Assembly: GCA_965230225.1 (NCBI GenBank)
Contig: CBDDKM010000005.1
Span: 510,252 to 574,251, forward strand
Direction: 5' to 3'
Source of the DNA: CALSMU01 sp965230225
Lineage (GTDB): Bacteria; Bacteroidota; Bacteroidia; Flavobacteriales_D; Parvicellaceae
DNA: 64,000 bases
The notes beneath the pieces were generated by a model that saw only the letters and a list, made by a program, of their open reading frames with translations, was not told the origin of the DNA and searched no databases. Numbering within the stretch: the first letter of the stretch is position 1; every line of letters starts with the position of its first letter. Positions 50,634 through 59,349 of the stretch are shown in pieces. A program made the position numbers and the translations under genes.

Positions 50634-52451
50634 TTAATGGGTAATTGTCATCTTTTTGGTAATACTTCCGGTTTCCGTTTTAAAAGTGTAAAAATAGGTG
50701 CCGGATGAGAGGTTTGTTCCATTGAACTCCAAAGTATGTTCGCCTTGATTTAACACTCCCAGGTTTTCAGAATACACCTGCTTACCTGAAATTTCAGAAA
50801 TCGAAAATTCAACAGAACTACTTTTTAATAGCGAATAATTAATGGTAGTGTTGTTGTCTAATGGATTAGGGTGATTTTGGTTAACTGTAACGTTGGATAA
50901 TAATTCTTCGACACTTTCATGTGGAATGTATAACCTAACTATTGGAGTAGAGGGATTGACCAGTTGAAATAAAGAATTTGTATTGTCAAAACCAAGAACG
51001 CTGCCCTCGATAGATTTTCCACTAGTTGCAATCCTAACATCGTCACTTCCGTCAGAAGCTCCTCCATAATGAGCAGCAACAACAAGTAAATGATCGTTTG
51101 GGCTTAATGTTATTTGCTGATATAAAGGGAGGCGAACTATCACTCCTAAATCAGAAGAAGTTATAGTATATTCATGGGTTTGATCGATGTATATGAAGTT
51201 AGAGCCGTCAAAGAGATATACTTCTGCAAATACTAATTGATTAATGTTTTCTTGAAAGTTAGCGATACCAACTTCTACTGCACTTATTTGCTCTTGTTGA
51301 ACAGCAATAAATTGATTGCCTATTTTAAATAAATCTCCTTCTCCATCAGCAACATTAGAAATGTATGAATCAAAATTCCCCTCATCACATGCCCAGGTCT
51401 GATGTGTGATTTCCATTGTCCTTGAAATTGTATTATTCAACGGAGTTGCATCAGTATTATCAGATTGTAATGTTGTAGAGATAGCGTAGGTTCCGATACT
51501 TGCGGTAGAATAAGAGGTAGTGTGATATATCGTATCTCTATTAAAGGTCATGCTGGTTATGGAGGTGTTAGCTGTTCCAGCGTCGACAGTAGAACTACCA
51601 TCATTAATTTCGTAGGTAAACGTGGAATTAGTTTGATCAGTGTGTCCTACATTAAACATAGCTATACCCATAGCAAAAGGACGAGCTTGGCTAAAAGGTA
51701 ACATGGTGTATTCAAAGTCAGTAGAAGGATCTGTAATGAATAAGTGCTCCACCAACAAATCATTAGCTTCTACATCGTAGATTGAAACATTGTCGAGGTT
51801 GTATTGAGCTCCATCTGTTCCGGCATAGTGCCAGGCAAATTGAACATTGCTCATACCAGAGTAAGCAGAAATATCTACTCGGGCAGTAGTCCAAACGTAT
51901 TGTTCCCAATCTAAAGTAAGTCCTGCTGCTTGCAGTAAAGAAAGATCATCTTCAACAAATAGGGCAGAAGACCATGTATTACCACCATCGGTAGACGCTA
52001 CTACTTCAATATCGGCATTATCGTTTGGAGTAACATGCCAAAACTGACTGGTGTTAAACTCAAATTCCAATCGAACATTAGAGCTTGATGCTGATAGGTT
52101 AATGGTTGGGGTAATTAACCATTCATCATGAGTGTCCACGCTATTATCGTAAAGAACAGAAGCGCAATTGTTTGGGTTTCCGTTATTCTCTTCGTGCCAG
52201 GCTTGTGTGGCAGGGTTTGTAATGGTAGAACTCGATCCACTTTGAACCGTCCAATTGGAAGGAGGGAATGTTCCACTATCAAAATCTTCTAACAAGTAGT
52301 TGGCTTTTGCACTTTTTAAGTGGTTAGAAGCATATTTCTTATTAATCGTTTTGGGGGCAGTTTTCGAAGAGTTGTTAGGTAACAATTTTGATTGGCCAAA
52401 TAGTACTGTTGTGAGAAACGGAACAGCTAGTAGAGGGTATATTTTTTTCAT
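50634..52451 (-). CDS. T9SS type A sorting-domain protein, tandem paralogue B
   Basis: Secreted protein of 605 residues: signal peptide (MKKIYPLLAVPFLTTVLFGQ), a choice-of-anchor J-like domain (LEDFDSGTFPPSNWTVQSGS through YNLDNVSIYDVEANDL), Ig-like middle, HYGGASDGSDDVRIATSG, and a sorting domain (VNQNHPNPLDNNTTINYSLL, ending KMTITH). Paralogue of the gene ending at 48680; the sorting domain has drifted more than the N-terminal part. It begins 97 bases after the gcvP stop and is separated from it by a terminator. Confidence 0.85.
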   Translation of the reverse strand: MKKIYPLLAVPFLTTVLFGQSKLLPNNSSKTAPKTINKKYASNHLKSAKANYLLEDFDSGTFPPSNWTVQSGSSSTITNPATQAWHEENNGNPNNCASVLYDNSVDTHDEWLITPTINLSASSSNVRLEFEFNTSQFWHVTPNDNADIEVVASTDGGNTWSSALFVEDDLSLLQAAGLTLDWEQYVWTTARVDISAYSGMSNVQFAWHYAGTDGAQYNLDNVSIYDVEANDLLVEHLFITDPSTDFEYTMLPFSQARPFAMGIAMFNVGHTDQTNSTFTYEINDGSSTVDAGTANTSITSMTFNRDTIYHTTSYSTASIGTYAISTTLQSDNTDATPLNNTISRTMEITHQTWACDEGNFDSYISNVADGEGDLFKIGNQFIAVQQEQISAVEVGIANFQENINQLVFAEVYLFDGSNFIYIDQTHEYTITSSDLGVIVRLPLYQQITLSPNDHLLVVAAHYGGASDGSDDVRIATSGKSIEGSVLGFDNTNSLFQLVNPSTPIVRLYIPHESVEELLSNVTVNQNHPNPLDNNTTINYSLLKSSSVEFSISEISGKQVYSENLGVLNQGEHTLEFNGTNLSSGTYFYTFKTETGSITKKMTITH

Positions 52452-52498
52452 AGGTTTTGGGAGTTGATTTACCTTAAGTTAATCATGTAATTACAAAA

Positions 52499-52524
52499 AG
52501 CCCGATAAAATATTTTATCGGGCT
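52499..52524 (-). terminator. Hairpin terminator after gcvP
   Basis: AGCCCGATAAAA (52499-52510) and TTTTATCGGGCT (52513-52524), a perfect 12-base stem with a 2-base loop, 25 bases after the gcvP stop on the minus strand and followed by TTTTTG. Confidence 0.9.
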
Positions 52525-52548
52525 ACATTATTTATTTTAAGGTATTTT

Positions 52549-53856
52549 CTATTCGGCAATAGCTGGCTCCATGAAATCTTCAATTGGATTACAGCTACAA
52601 ATTAAGTTTCTATCTCCGTGAGCATCATTAACTCTACCTACAGAAACCCAGAACTTATTAGTAACTAAATAGGAAAGAGGGTAAGCAGCTTTCTCTCTTG
52701 AGTATGGCTTGTCCCAATTGTCGTTAACTACCATTTGGGCAGTATGAGGCGCGTTTACCACCATATTGTTGTCTTCTGGTAAATCTCCATTTTCAATGCT
52801 TCTAATCTCTTCTCTAATGCTTAGTAGTGCATCGCAGAAGCGATCTAATTCCTCTTTGGATTCACTTTCAGTAGGCTCAATCATTAATGTTCCTGCAACT
52901 GGGAAACTTACTGTAGGAGCGTGGAAGTTATAGTCAATTAATCGCTTGGCGATGTCTCCAACTTCAACGTGAGCAGACTTTTTGAATTCTCTACAGTCCA
53001 CAATCATCTCGTGGGCAACAGTATTGTTTTTACCTGTATAAAGAATTTGGAATTCGTTTTCTAATCTGGTTCTAATGTAGTTGGCGTTTAATATAGCTAG
53101 CTCAGTAGATGCTTTTAATCCATCTCTACCAAGCATTTTAATGTACCCGTAAGAAATTAGGTAAATCAAACCACTTCCCCAAGGGGCAGCACTAACTGCT
53201 TTAATTGCCTGATCACCTGCCATGTCAATAACAGGGCTTCCTGGTAAGAAAGGTGCAAGGTGTGCGGCAACTCCAATAGGTCCTACTCCAGGTCCTCCTC
53301 CTCCGTGAGGAATGGCGAATGTTTTATGCAGGTTCAGGTGACAAACATCTGCTCCAATGTTTCCAGGGTTGGTTAACCCTACTTGAGCGTTCATATTAGC
53401 ACCGTCCATGTATACTTGTCCTCCATTGTCGTGAACAATAGATGTAATTTCGATGATACCTTCCTCGTATACTCCATGAGTAGAAGGATAAGTAACCATC
53501 AAACAACTTAAGTTCTCTTTATGTTGTTCTGCTTTTTCCTTAAGATCAGCAATGTCAATGTTTCCTTGCTCATCGCATTTAACCACTACAATTTTCATTC
53601 CTGCCATTACAGCACTTGCAGGGTTAGTTCCGTGTGCAGATGAAGGAATTAAACAGATGTTTCTGTGCTCATCTCCTCTGCTGTTGTGGTATGCTCTAAT
53701 GACCATCAGACCAGCATATTCCCCTTGTGCACCACTATTTGGTTGTAGAGATACTTTTGCAAATCCGGTAATTTCGCTAAGGTCTTTGTCTAAAGTTTCA
53801 AATACTTCCTGATATCCTTTTGTTTGACTCATTGGTGCAAATGGATGCACATTAGC
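52549..53856 (-). CDS. gcvP: Glycine dehydrogenase (decarboxylating), 3' fragment
   Basis: C-terminal 435 residues of the PLP-dependent P protein of the glycine cleavage system, which is normally about 950 residues. The fragment begins at ANVHPFAPMSQTKGYQEVFE, a conserved mid-protein block, and keeps the PLP-lysine motif HLNLHKTFAIPHGGGGPGVG and the C-terminal region GRVNDAHGDRNLICSCNPIE. There is no start codon of its own: upstream of codon 53856-53854 the sequence abruptly becomes aceE in another frame. An open frame continues to 53922, but its extra 22 residues are antisense-frame noise from the foreign piece. The gene was intact in its source genome; the break is the contig join. Confidence 0.92.
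   Translation of the reverse strand, partial: ANVHPFAPMSQTKGYQEVFETLDKDLSEITGFAKVSLQPNSGAQGEYAGLMVIRAYHNSRGDEHRNICLIPSSAHGTNPASAVMAGMKIVVVKCDEQGNIDIADLKEKAEQHKENLSCLMVTYPSTHGVYEEGIIEITSIVHDNGGQVYMDGANMNAQVGLTNPGNIGADVCHLNLHKTFAIPHGGGGPGVGPIGVAAHLAPFLPGSPVIDMAGDQAIKAVSAAPWGSGLIYLISYGYIKMLGRDGLKASTELAILNANYIRTRLENEFQILYTGKNNTVAHEMIVDCREFKKSAHVEVGDIAKRLIDYNFHAPTVSFPVAGTLMIEPTESESKEELDRFCDALLSIREEIRSIENGDLPEDNNMVVNAPHTAQMVVNDNWDKPYSREKAAYPLSYLVTNKFWVSVGRVNDAHGDRNLICSCNPIEDFMEPAIAE
53853..53856. other. Chimeric junction between Bacteroidota and gammaproteobacterial DNA
   Basis: On the minus strand, aceE reads to PNLRS and then hits a TAA created by the join, while gcvP starts in a different frame at ANVHPF. 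The shared bases are about four (GCTA on the minus strand), inferred from what each gene should read. To the left the sequence is AT-rich Flavobacteriales-like; to the right GC-rich gammaproteobacterial. Both genes are broken in conserved interiors, which is expected of an artificial join. Confidence 0.9.
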
Positions 53857-55843
53857 TGCGCAGGTTCGGTACCGTGGCGGCGATGACATGGGAGTGACCG
53901 TCCTGGTGCTGCAGCCCTTCACCGTTCAGGGTGGTACGACCGGCGGTGCCGCCGAGCAGGAAGCCTTTGGCCATCGCATCGGAACAGCTCCAGATCATGT
54001 CGCCGACCCGTTGGAAGCCGAAGATCGAATAGAAGATGTAGAACGGAATCATCGGCGCGCCGAAGTTGGCGTAGGCGGTGCCGGCGGCCAGGAACGAGGC
54101 CATCGCGCCGGCTTCGCAGATCCCCTCCTGCAGCAGCTGGCCGTCTTTGGCTTCCTTATAGGGCAGCAGCGAGCTGGCATCCACCGGCTTGTATTTCTGT
54201 CCTTCGCTGGAGTAGATCCCGAACTGATTGAACAGCGACTCCATCCCGAAGGTACGGGCCTCATCCGGGACGATCGGGACGATATAGCGACCCAGCGCTT
54301 GGTCTTTCATCATCGACGCCAACATGCGCACAAAGGCCATGGTGGTGGATTGCTCCCGCGTGGTTCCCTCGATGGCCCGTTGGAACAGGCTCAGCGACGG
54401 AGCGGTCAGGCGCGGCTGTTGGGTGGTACGGCTGGGGAGGTAACCGTTGAGCTGCTGCCGCTGCCGATGCAGGTAGAGAGCTTCAGGACTGTCTTCGGCC
54501 GGCTTGTAGAAGGCCGCCTGGGCCAGTTGCTCATCGGACATCGGAATACCGAAACGGCGGCCGATGGCGATCCGATCTTCGGCGCTGAACTGCTTTTGTT
54601 GATGCGCGGTGTTCTGGCCTTCGGCCGAGGAGCCCATGCCTTCGCCCTTGACCGTTTTCATCAGGATCACCGTGGGCTTGCTGGTATTACGAGCGGCTCG
54701 GTCGAAGGCGGCGTAGAGTTTCTTACGGTCATGACCGCCACGACGGATCAGGCGGATCTCATCATCGTTGAGGGTCTTCATCAGCTCGGCCAGACGCGGG
54801 TCACCGTCGATCCAGTGCTCGCGCACGGTTTTGCCGTCGGAGACAGTGTAGAACTGGTAATCGCCATCCACGGCGCGGTCCATCCGCGCCTGCAGCAGTC
54901 CGTCTTGATCGCGGGAGAACAGTTCGTCCCACTCGCTGCCCCAGATCACCTTGATTACATCCCAGCCGGCACCGCGGTAGCTGCGCTCCAGCTCCTGGAT
55001 GATCTTGCCGTTGCCCCGGACCGGGCCGTCGAGCCGTTGCAGGTTGCAGTTGATCACCATCACCAGGTTGTCGAGATTATCGCGGGTCGCCATGTTGATG
55101 GTGCCGAGCACTTCCGGTTCGTCCGATTCGCCGTCACCGATAAAGCACCAGACCTTACCGCCGTTGGCCGGTTTGATGCCGCGGTTTTCCAGGTACTTCA
55201 TAAACCGGGCCTGGTAGATCGCCGAGGGGGTGGAGAGGCCCATCGAGGCGCTGGGCAGCTGCCAGAAGTCCGGTAGACGCCGGGGGTGAGGGTAGGAGGG
55301 CAGGCCGCCACCGGGCTGCAGCTCACGCCTGAAATTGACCAGCTGCTGTTCGGTAATGCGGTTTTCCAGGTAGCCGCGGGCGTATAAGCCGGGGGCCGCA
55401 TGGGCTTGCACCATCAGGATATCGCCGCCGTACTCTGGACTGCGGCTCTGGAACCAGTGATTGAAACCCACTTCCAGTGCGGTAGCGGCGGATTGGTAGG
55501 TGGCGATATGGCCACCGACACCGGAACCGTTGGCGTTGGCCTGCAGTACCATCGCCATCGCGTTCCAGCGAATGATGTTCTCGATCTTCTGCTCCAGCGC
55601 GATATCGCCGGGATAGCCGGGCTGCTGCTGTGGAGCGATGGTATTTCGATAGGGGGTGTTCAGCGTCGCTTCGGCCAGGCTAACCCCCTTTTTCAACAGA
55701 TGATTCTGCAGTAATCGCAGCATCTCCCGGCTGCGGCCCTCTCCCTGCTCGTGGAAGATGTAGTCGAGCGCTTCGATCCACTCGCTGTTTTCCAGTTCCT
55801 GTTCTTCGGCGGAGTAGGCCGTGTCAGCGTGGCAGGGGTTCAT
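53855..55843 (-). CDS. aceE: Pyruvate dehydrogenase E1 component, 5' part (3' truncated)
   Basis: N-terminal 663 residues of the homodimeric E1 subunit, normally about 890 residues. E1 decarboxylates pyruvate with thiamine diphosphate and passes the acetyl group to E2. The ThDP motif is present (FIGDGESDEPEVLGTINMAT through VINCNLQRLDG), as are HAAPGLYARGYLENRITEQQ and the start of the second domain (GRTTLNGEGLQHQDGHSH). It stops at TVPNLRS, where the family continues with YDP; about 225 C-terminal residues are missing. The start at 55843 has GGAG eight bases upstream; a longer frame to 55903 is less likely. The truncation is caused by the contig join. Confidence 0.93.
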
Positions 55844-56046
55844 TGGGGAGCTCCGGTTGTTGTTGTCGTGGCTATAAAGGTTATCACTGCGATCGGAGCT
55901 CAAGAGGCTAAAATGGCTAGCTGAATTGGTAGTTGTTGGATGTTGCGGCTAAAAAAACTTTAGATATTAGATTTTAGCGCTAAGGGTTGCAGTAGTATTA
56001 CCGTTCAGGAGTTCAGCAAGATGGTTCAACCAGCCGGGGGATACTG

Positions 56047-56526
56047 ATGGAAAAACTGGATCGGATTGATCGACGGATTCTGGAGCTGTTGCAGCAGGAT
56101 GCCCGTATCAGTATTGCGGAGCTGGCTGACGCGGTGGGTCTGTCACCAACTCCCTGCGGTCGGCGGGTAAAGCAGTTGGAGAGCCGTGGGCTGATCGCTC
56201 GGCAGATCGTGGTGTTGGATCCGAAGAAAATTGGTTTGCCGATGACGGTGCTGGTGCAGATCTCGTTGGAGAAACAGACCAAGGACCGGCTCAAACTGTT
56301 TGAGGAAGCGGTGGCGTTAATTCCCGAGGTGATGGAGTGCTATCTGATCACCGGTAGCCAGTCGGACTACATGCTGAAGATGGTCACCCGGGATCTGGAC
56401 CACTACCAGCAACTGTTGCTGGATAAACTGGCCGCCATCGAAGGGGTCAACTCGATCATCAGCAACTTCATCATGCGCCAACCGGTCCATAAGACCGCTT
56501 ATGATCTGGCGCACCTGAGCCGCTGA
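56047..56526 (+). CDS. Lrp/AsnC family transcriptional regulator
   Basis: Regulator of 159 residues: an N-terminal winged helix-turn-helix (about 1-60, LDRIDRRILELLQQDARISI, then ELADAVGLSPTPCGRRVKQL) and a C-terminal RAM/ligand-binding domain (with VMECYLITGSQSDYMLKMVT). It is divergent from aceE across about 200 bases and convergent with alaX. The domain layout and length are standard. Its ligand is unknown; control of the divergent aceE operon is plausible by position only. Confidence 0.9.
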   Translation: MEKLDRIDRRILELLQQDARISIAELADAVGLSPTPCGRRVKQLESRGLIARQIVVLDPKKIGLPMTVLVQISLEKQTKDRLKLFEEAVALIPEVMECYLITGSQSDYMLKMVTRDLDHYQQLLLDKLAAIEGVNSIISNFIMRQPVHKTAYDLAHLSR

Positions 56527-56541
56527 GGTGGTCTCTACCGA

Positions 56542-57264
56542 CTACTCGTCCAGTACCACAATGATGCGGCGGTTCTGCTTGCCCTTGTTCTCGATCTTCT
56601 TGATTCTGACCGGACCGATCTCACCGCTGTTGGCAACGTGGGTGCCGCCGCAGGGCTGCAGATCGGCACCGTCGAACTGGATCAGCCGTACCCGGCCGTG
56701 GCCCATCGGCGGTTTGACACTCATGGTACGGATCAGCTCGGGCCGAGCTTCCATCTCCGCGTCGCTGATCCAGTGGATCGACATCGGATGATCCCCTTGG
56801 GTCAGTCGATTCAGGTCAGCCTCGATCGCCAGTTTGTCGGGAGGCTCGGGCAGGTTGAAATCGATCCGGGCGCTGCCGTCATCACGAATCCCTCCGCCGG
56901 TCACTGCCGCCGGCACCACGGCACAGAGCATATGCATGCAGCTGTGCAGGCGCATGATCCGGTAACGTCGGTCCCAGTCGATATTCAACCGGACCCGCTC
57001 ACCAATCGCCGGCAGTGCTGAGGCGTCGGTCTGGTGCACGATGGCGCCGGTATCGCGTTCTTTGATGGTGTTGCTGATGGCAATTTCGCTACCGTCGGCC
57101 CGTTGCAGGCGGCCGCTGTCGCCGAGCTGGCCACCACCGACCGGGTAGAACACGGTCTGGTCGGTGACGAACCCGTCGTCGCGGTGCTCGATCACCGTCG
57201 CCTCGCAGTGTTGCAGGTAGCCGTCTTCGCGAAACAGCTCTTGGGTTAACGGGGCTGTAGTCAT
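56542..57264 (-). CDS. alaX: Alanyl-tRNA editing protein AlaX-like
   Basis: Free-standing editing-domain protein of 240 residues that hydrolyses Ser (or Gly) mischarged on tRNA-Ala. It has the zinc-binding HxxxH motif in HSCMH and the CxxxH motif in CGGTH of the AlaRS editing domain, and the N-terminal FYPVGGGQLGDSG block. The length is that of the long AlaX form, without the catalytic AlaRS core. It is convergent with the Lrp gene (15-base gap) and follows the methyltransferase gene on the same strand. Confidence 0.88.
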   Translation of the reverse strand: MTTAPLTQELFREDGYLQHCEATVIEHRDDGFVTDQTVFYPVGGGQLGDSGRLQRADGSEIAISNTIKERDTGAIVHQTDASALPAIGERVRLNIDWDRRYRIMRLHSCMHMLCAVVPAAVTGGGIRDDGSARIDFNLPEPPDKLAIEADLNRLTQGDHPMSIHWISDAEMEARPELIRTMSVKPPMGHGRVRLIQFDGADLQPCGGTHVANSGEIGPVRIKKIENKGKQNRRIIVVLDE

Positions 57265-57288
57265 CTTTCCCTGCTCCTGTTGATGCCC

Positions 57289-57957
57289 TCAGGGCTTAAT
57301 CCAGCTGCCGATCAGAAAGGCGCCGTCGTTGCGCTGTTGCTGCAGGCCTTGCTGTTCGATCGCTCTAGCCTCGGCTAGTTCGCAGTGCTTGTCAAAATGG
57401 ACCGCCGTGCGGGTTTCGCCGCTGACCGGAGTCAGGGCCAGGAGTTCGTTGGGGCTGCGAAACCAGGCGTGGTTGAAGACTGAGTCCTTGTCCTGCTTGG
57501 CGTTGTCGTGCCGACGGGTTGCCCAGGGGCTCAGGCTGTTCAGGGTGGCGACCACCACCTTTCCGCCGGGGCGGGTGACACGGAACAACTCGCCGAGGGC
57601 CTGTTTTGCGTCTTCGATAAACTCCAGCGCGGTGATGGAGGTGCACTTGTCGAACGTATTGTCGGCAAAGGGCAACTTACTGATATCCGCGGCGGCAAAG
57701 CGGGCTTCGGCGAGTCTGGCGGTTGCCCGGGACAGCATCGGAAGCGACAGGTCCACCCCGGTGATCTGTACGCCCCGCTCAATCAGTGGTGCGGTAAAGA
57801 TGCCGCTGCCACAGCCGGCATCGAGAATGTTGTCGTCGGCTTGCGGTTCCAGTAGCTCAAGTATCAATGCCAGTTCGGTCTGATACACCAATTGGCCGAT
57901 CGGGGTTTGAAACCACTGCTCGTAGGGATCGGGCCAGTCGTCGAATAGTTGGGTCAT
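57289..57957 (-). CDS. Class I SAM-dependent methyltransferase
   Basis: Methyltransferase of about 222 residues. The SAM-binding motif I is ILDAGCGSGIF, motif II is GVDLSLPMLSRA, and later motifs are ADISKLPFADNTFDKCTSIT and VTRPGGKVVVATLNS. The start at 57957 gives MTQLFDDWPDPYEQWFQTPI; an in-frame codon 4 residues upstream is possible. The methyl acceptor is unknown; the UbiE/COQ5-like domain covers many substrates. It lies 24 bases upstream of alaX, so co-transcription is likely. Confidence 0.8.
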   Translation of the reverse strand: MTQLFDDWPDPYEQWFQTPIGQLVYQTELALILELLEPQADDNILDAGCGSGIFTAPLIERGVQITGVDLSLPMLSRATARLAEARFAAADISKLPFADNTFDKCTSITALEFIEDAKQALGELFRVTRPGGKVVVATLNSLSPWATRRHDNAKQDKDSVFNHAWFRSPNELLALTPVSGETRTAVHFDKHCELAEARAIEQQGLQQQRNDGAFLIGSWIKP

Positions 57958-58157
57958 CGTAAGTCTCATCAGATTCGGCCAATAAGCAGTATTTCAGGGC
58001 AGAGACGTCTCGCCTAGTACCAGTCGTTGAATCTTGTAGGGCGCAGAGGATATAACGTTACAGCAGCTAAATTGAGCCGCAACAACCTGAACTTGGCCGA
58101 TGAAATACACTGGAATTTTTCATTGATGTATGCGTGCTATCTTAATACCCTAAGTGA

Positions 58158-59231
58158 TTGTATATATTGAGAAATAAGGGGTTTGTTGGTGGGGTGGAGT
58201 TAAATGATATTCAGCTAGGTATTGATCTTGCAACCAGCGCCACAATTATAGGATCTGCCCTGACTTTCTGGTGGCAATCGCTGAAGCGTGCCGAGGAGGC
58301 AAGGGCTGCAGATAAAATCGAGAAAACCCGTTCCATTGCCCTATCAAAGTTATATGACGTGTCAAGAGAGTTTGAAGACGCTTTTATAAAATTTAATACC
58401 GCAAGAGAGACCTTAGAAGATGGCCTGTATAAAGGGTCAAGGTTTTCTCTATCTGGATCTGAAATAAAGAGCCCGGATCAAATTAAGAATAACCTTAGTT
58501 TGATATCTGAATTTATAAACGGTTATGAAGAGTACTATAACCTTATCCAGAAACGTCGATATTCAATTTTGCCATTGCTTGACGTTCTAGATGAAAGTGA
58601 AAAGAGCAAGGCTAAAGCAACTGATAACCAAAGTGCTATATCCAAGGTTTGGGAAGATATTAATAGCCTAAGAGTTGCTCATTCGAACTTGGTTGACAGG
58701 TTTGAACTGCTTACCGAGCTCATTGAGCTATGTGATAAAGCTGAATCTATTCAACAGAGTATCTCTGTTGGGACTGACAGGAGCTCGGCTGCAGTTGTTT
58801 CCTCTAAGCCTATAGTTGATATGGCTAGATCTATATTGTTTCAACAGAAGAATATGTTCCTACTGAACGAGATTATTTCATCTGCAGAAATATCGGCAAA
58901 GGAAAGGTCGGATTTTCTGAATGATCTCGGTGTTGAATGGAATTTCCGTGAACAGATTGTTAGGGATGTTCAGCCTGCGATGCAAGAGCGTTTAATTAAC
59001 CATTTCTTGCTTGATTTAACCGAAGGTGAGCCTTTGGATTTTCAGGTTAGGATTATGGCGATGGTTAAAGAAAGCTTGGATGAGAATCAAATTATCTGTA
59101 AAGGTGTTCTCATTAAGCTAAGTGCATTGTTATATGCAACGTTGCAATGCGATAGCCAGGAAAGTTTCGCTCAAGTGGTTGATCGGTACGGAGAGCGAGA
59201 CTACCTGAACAAAGCTTGGGAAAAGTGCTGA
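58158..59231 (+). CDS. Orphan membrane-anchored helical protein, AT-rich
   Basis: Protein of up to 357 residues. One hydrophobic segment near the N-terminus (about residues 23-42, IDLATSATIIGSALTFWWQS) is followed by a charged, helix-rich body with coiled-coil character (EEARAADKIEKTRSIALSKL and similar) and no recognised domain. The start is uncertain: a TTG at 58158 is the longest, a GTG at 58194 is an alternative. Its composition is clearly lower in GC than all neighbours, and it is unlike them in codon use, a sign of horizontal acquisition. A defence or stress role is possible but unsupported; I do not recognise the family. Confidence 0.6.
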   Translation: MYILRNKGFVGGVELNDIQLGIDLATSATIIGSALTFWWQSLKRAEEARAADKIEKTRSIALSKLYDVSREFEDAFIKFNTARETLEDGLYKGSRFSLSGSEIKSPDQIKNNLSLISEFINGYEEYYNLIQKRRYSILPLLDVLDESEKSKAKATDNQSAISKVWEDINSLRVAHSNLVDRFELLTELIELCDKAESIQQSISVGTDRSSAAVVSSKPIVDMARSILFQQKNMFLLNEIISSAEISAKERSDFLNDLGVEWNFREQIVRDVQPAMQERLINHFLLDLTEGEPLDFQVRIMAMVKESLDENQIICKGVLIKLSALLYATLQCDSQESFAQVVDRYGERDYLNKAWEKC

Positions 59232-59289
59232 TGCTGAAGTGTGCCGTTAACTTCCTGCAGAAGCTGGAGGGGCTTGTACGTAGGTTGAC

Positions 59290-59326
59290 CTAGTCAAGCG
59301 ATGGCGTTGTGCAACCGCTTGACTAG
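59290..59326. repeat. Perfect 11-base inverted repeat downstream of the orphan gene
   Basis: CTAGTCAAGCG (59290-59300) and CGCTTGACTAG (59316-59326), with an inner palindrome GTTGTGCAAC. It lies between the orphan gene and the 3' end of trpB, which are convergent. No T-run follows, so it may be a rho-aided terminator, a protein site or a border of the acquired segment. Confidence 0.75.
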
Positions 59327-59349
59327 TGAGCGTCATAGGCCTTGTGAGA

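Noticed and set aside
40536..52451. Repeated blocks in the T9SS genes as a CRISPR or DNA repeat array
   Set aside because: The repetition is at the protein level between paralogues, with no regular short spacing.
53857..53922. Open frame running from aceE into gcvP, as if gcvP had its own start at 53922
   Set aside because: The first 22 residues do not resemble GcvP and come from the aceE strand in the wrong frame; they exist only because of the join.
53888..55276. 462-residue open frame opposite aceE
   Set aside because: Lies fully antisense to the well-supported aceE; long antisense frames are expected in GC-rich DNA and the product has no recognisable domain.
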